DNA of 7,227 bases, taken from Fibrobacteraceae bacterium (GTDB lineage Bacteria > Fibrobacterota > Fibrobacteria > Fibrobacterales > Fibrobacteraceae). The stretch spans positions 1 through 7,227 of the forward strand of contig JALNVO010000141.1 of assembly GCA_023231365.1 (NCBI GenBank), written 5' to 3'. How positions within the stretch are numbered: the stretch's first letter is position 1; each line of letters opens with the position of its first letter. A program made the translations under genes and the position numbers. This document shows positions 6,242 through 7,227 of this stretch, piece after piece. The notes beneath the pieces were generated by a model. The model ran no database searches, was not told where the DNA came from, and saw only the letters and a program-made list of their open reading frames with translations.

Positions 6242-7227
6242 ATGAAAAGTCAGTTTCCATCCAGAAAATTTTACCGAAAATTTCGGTATGCGTCCCTTAT
6301 TTTCTGGTGCTTGTTCTCCACATCTTTTTTCTCTTCGTGTCTGGATTCCGGTAACAGCACAAATAGTACTGGCGTGGAAACGTCATCTTCTTCGGCGGAA
6401 TCTTCCAGTTCTTGGAATTTAAGTGCGGGAAATACCGGAATTGATATTGATACCAATTCCTACAGCAGAGAGTTCGAAGTAAATTATGAACTTCTTTATG
6501 GTTATTACTATAAGGCGGGTGACGAACTGGACAGCATAGCCTATTATGAAAAGAAGGCGGATCCGAATCGTTATAAAGTGCAATTCCGCGATGTTGCCGA
6601 TGTCCTGTTCATGTATGCTGCCATGTCCGATCTTTTCACTCGTTATTACCCCTATGCCTATGCGAAGGAATTATGGTCTAATGTAAGCGGAGATGGGGTG
6701 GACGCTTCTGTTTTTTTGGATTCCCTTTCTGGAATCCCGGTTATCAGAATCACTGAATTTTTGGCAAGTACGAAAGCAAGCGGTCAGGGTACTTCCAGAG
6801 AATTCCAAGATGCCTTGGAAAAAACAGCTGGAGCGCGATCCACGGTGCTTGATTTACGTGATAATCCGGGAGGGAATGTGGATCAATGTGAATCCATGGC
6901 GGCTATGCTTCTTTCAAAAGGCGACACGGTTGTTGTTGAAAAAAGAACAGAATCCGATGCTTATTATGAAATTCAAAAAGACACCACAATTTATGACATC
7001 GCCACGAATGATGGTATAGGGCACGGACGATATTATGTGCTTCTTTTGGATACGGCAAGCGCAAGCTGTACCGAAATTTTTGCGTCTTCTTTGGCCGCCA
7101 ACTTGAATGCTCCGATCGTTGGCATGACTTCTTTCGGGAAGGGAATCGGTCAGTATTATTTTTCCACTCCCGATTCCGGCCTTGCGACAATAACGGGATT
7201 GCGCTTTTTTGATAAAAACGGAAAAAG
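6242..7227 (+). CDS. S41-family serine peptidase lipoprotein, 3' end outside the window
   Basis: This frame is open from ATG 6242 (AAGGA seven bases upstream) to the window edge, giving 328 complete codons. A basic N-region and hydrophobic segment end in FSSC, so Cys33 is a likely lipidation site, followed by a Ser-rich tether to about residue 60. The peptidase core has the S41 (tail-specific/C-terminal-processing protease) signatures: VLDLRDNPGG (202-211), SASCTEIFA with the nucleophile Ser275, and SFGKGIGQ with the general base Lys300. The Ser-to-Lys spacing of 25 equals that of E. coli Prc (S430/K455). The usual N-terminal S41 segment is visible as MSDLFTRYY (128-136). Only about 24 residues separate this from the start of the core, so no PDZ domain fits there. 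It probably cleaves exported proteins in the periplasm or at the surface; the substrate is unknown. Confidence 0.88.
   Translation, partial: MKSQFPSRKFYRKFRYASLIFWCLFSTSFFSSCLDSGNSTNSTGVETSSSSAESSSSWNLSAGNTGIDIDTNSYSREFEVNYELLYGYYYKAGDELDSIAYYEKKADPNRYKVQFRDVADVLFMYAAMSDLFTRYYPYAYAKELWSNVSGDGVDASVFLDSLSGIPVIRITEFLASTKASGQGTSREFQDALEKTAGARSTVLDLRDNPGGNVDQCESMAAMLLSKGDTVVVEKRTESDAYYEIQKDTTIYDIATNDGIGHGRYYVLLLDTASASCTEIFASSLAANLNAPIVGMTSFGKGIGQYYFSTPDSGLATITGLRFFDKNGK

Noticed and set aside
6693..7019. 108-codon plus-strand frame inside the S41 peptidase region
   Set aside because: It is out of frame with the clear S41 motifs. The true gene runs to the window edge in the frame of ATG 6242.

Overview
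The window looks like a stretch of a Fibrobacter genome (rumen or gut Fibrobacterota). The main evidence is two adjacent copies of the FISUMP domain ('Fibrobacter succinogenes major paralogous' domain, TIGR02145/PF09603). Serine-rich linkers after lipoprotein cysteines and A-rich ribosome binding sites of the AAGGATAAA-ATG type fit the same group. Assignment rests on these family hallmarks, not on a database match.

Region 1 (1-1441) is an apparently complete IS4-family insertion sequence. It has 17-bp terminal inverted repeats at its two visible ends and one minus-strand DDE transposase with D127, D199, E301 and the Y-R-E-K signature intact. Its right end sits inside a reading frame that continues as a FISUMP protein (1442-2178) with no signal peptide. 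The first residues after the junction look like the tail of another FISUMP domain, so the element probably split a gene with two tandem FISUMP domains. The left flank and target duplication lie outside the window.

Region 2 (2179-3037) holds a possible 41-codon ORF and an intact FISUMP lipoprotein closely related to the broken one at DNA level. Region 3 (3038-6169) is a same-strand run of four envelope genes: a lipoprotein of unknown function, an outer-membrane beta-barrel with a C-terminal OmpA-like peptidoglycan-binding domain (overlapping the lipoprotein by ATGA), a small signal-peptide-bearing membrane protein resembling spirochaete P13 porins, and a small Ser-rich lipoprotein. A hairpin terminator closes this run at about 6190-6217.

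Region 4 (6242 to the window end) is the 5' part of an S41-family (C-terminal-processing type) serine peptidase made as a lipoprotein. It has the Ser275/Lys300 dyad but no room for the usual PDZ domain. It runs off the right edge.

Taken together, every intact non-IS gene of appreciable size is predicted to be exported, and four carry lipoboxes. The locus reads as a cell-envelope/surface-protein island with one peptidoglycan-anchored barrel and one periplasmic or surface protease. Any cooperation between these proteins is inferred from gene order only. No rRNA, tRNA, CRISPR array or replication origin was seen.
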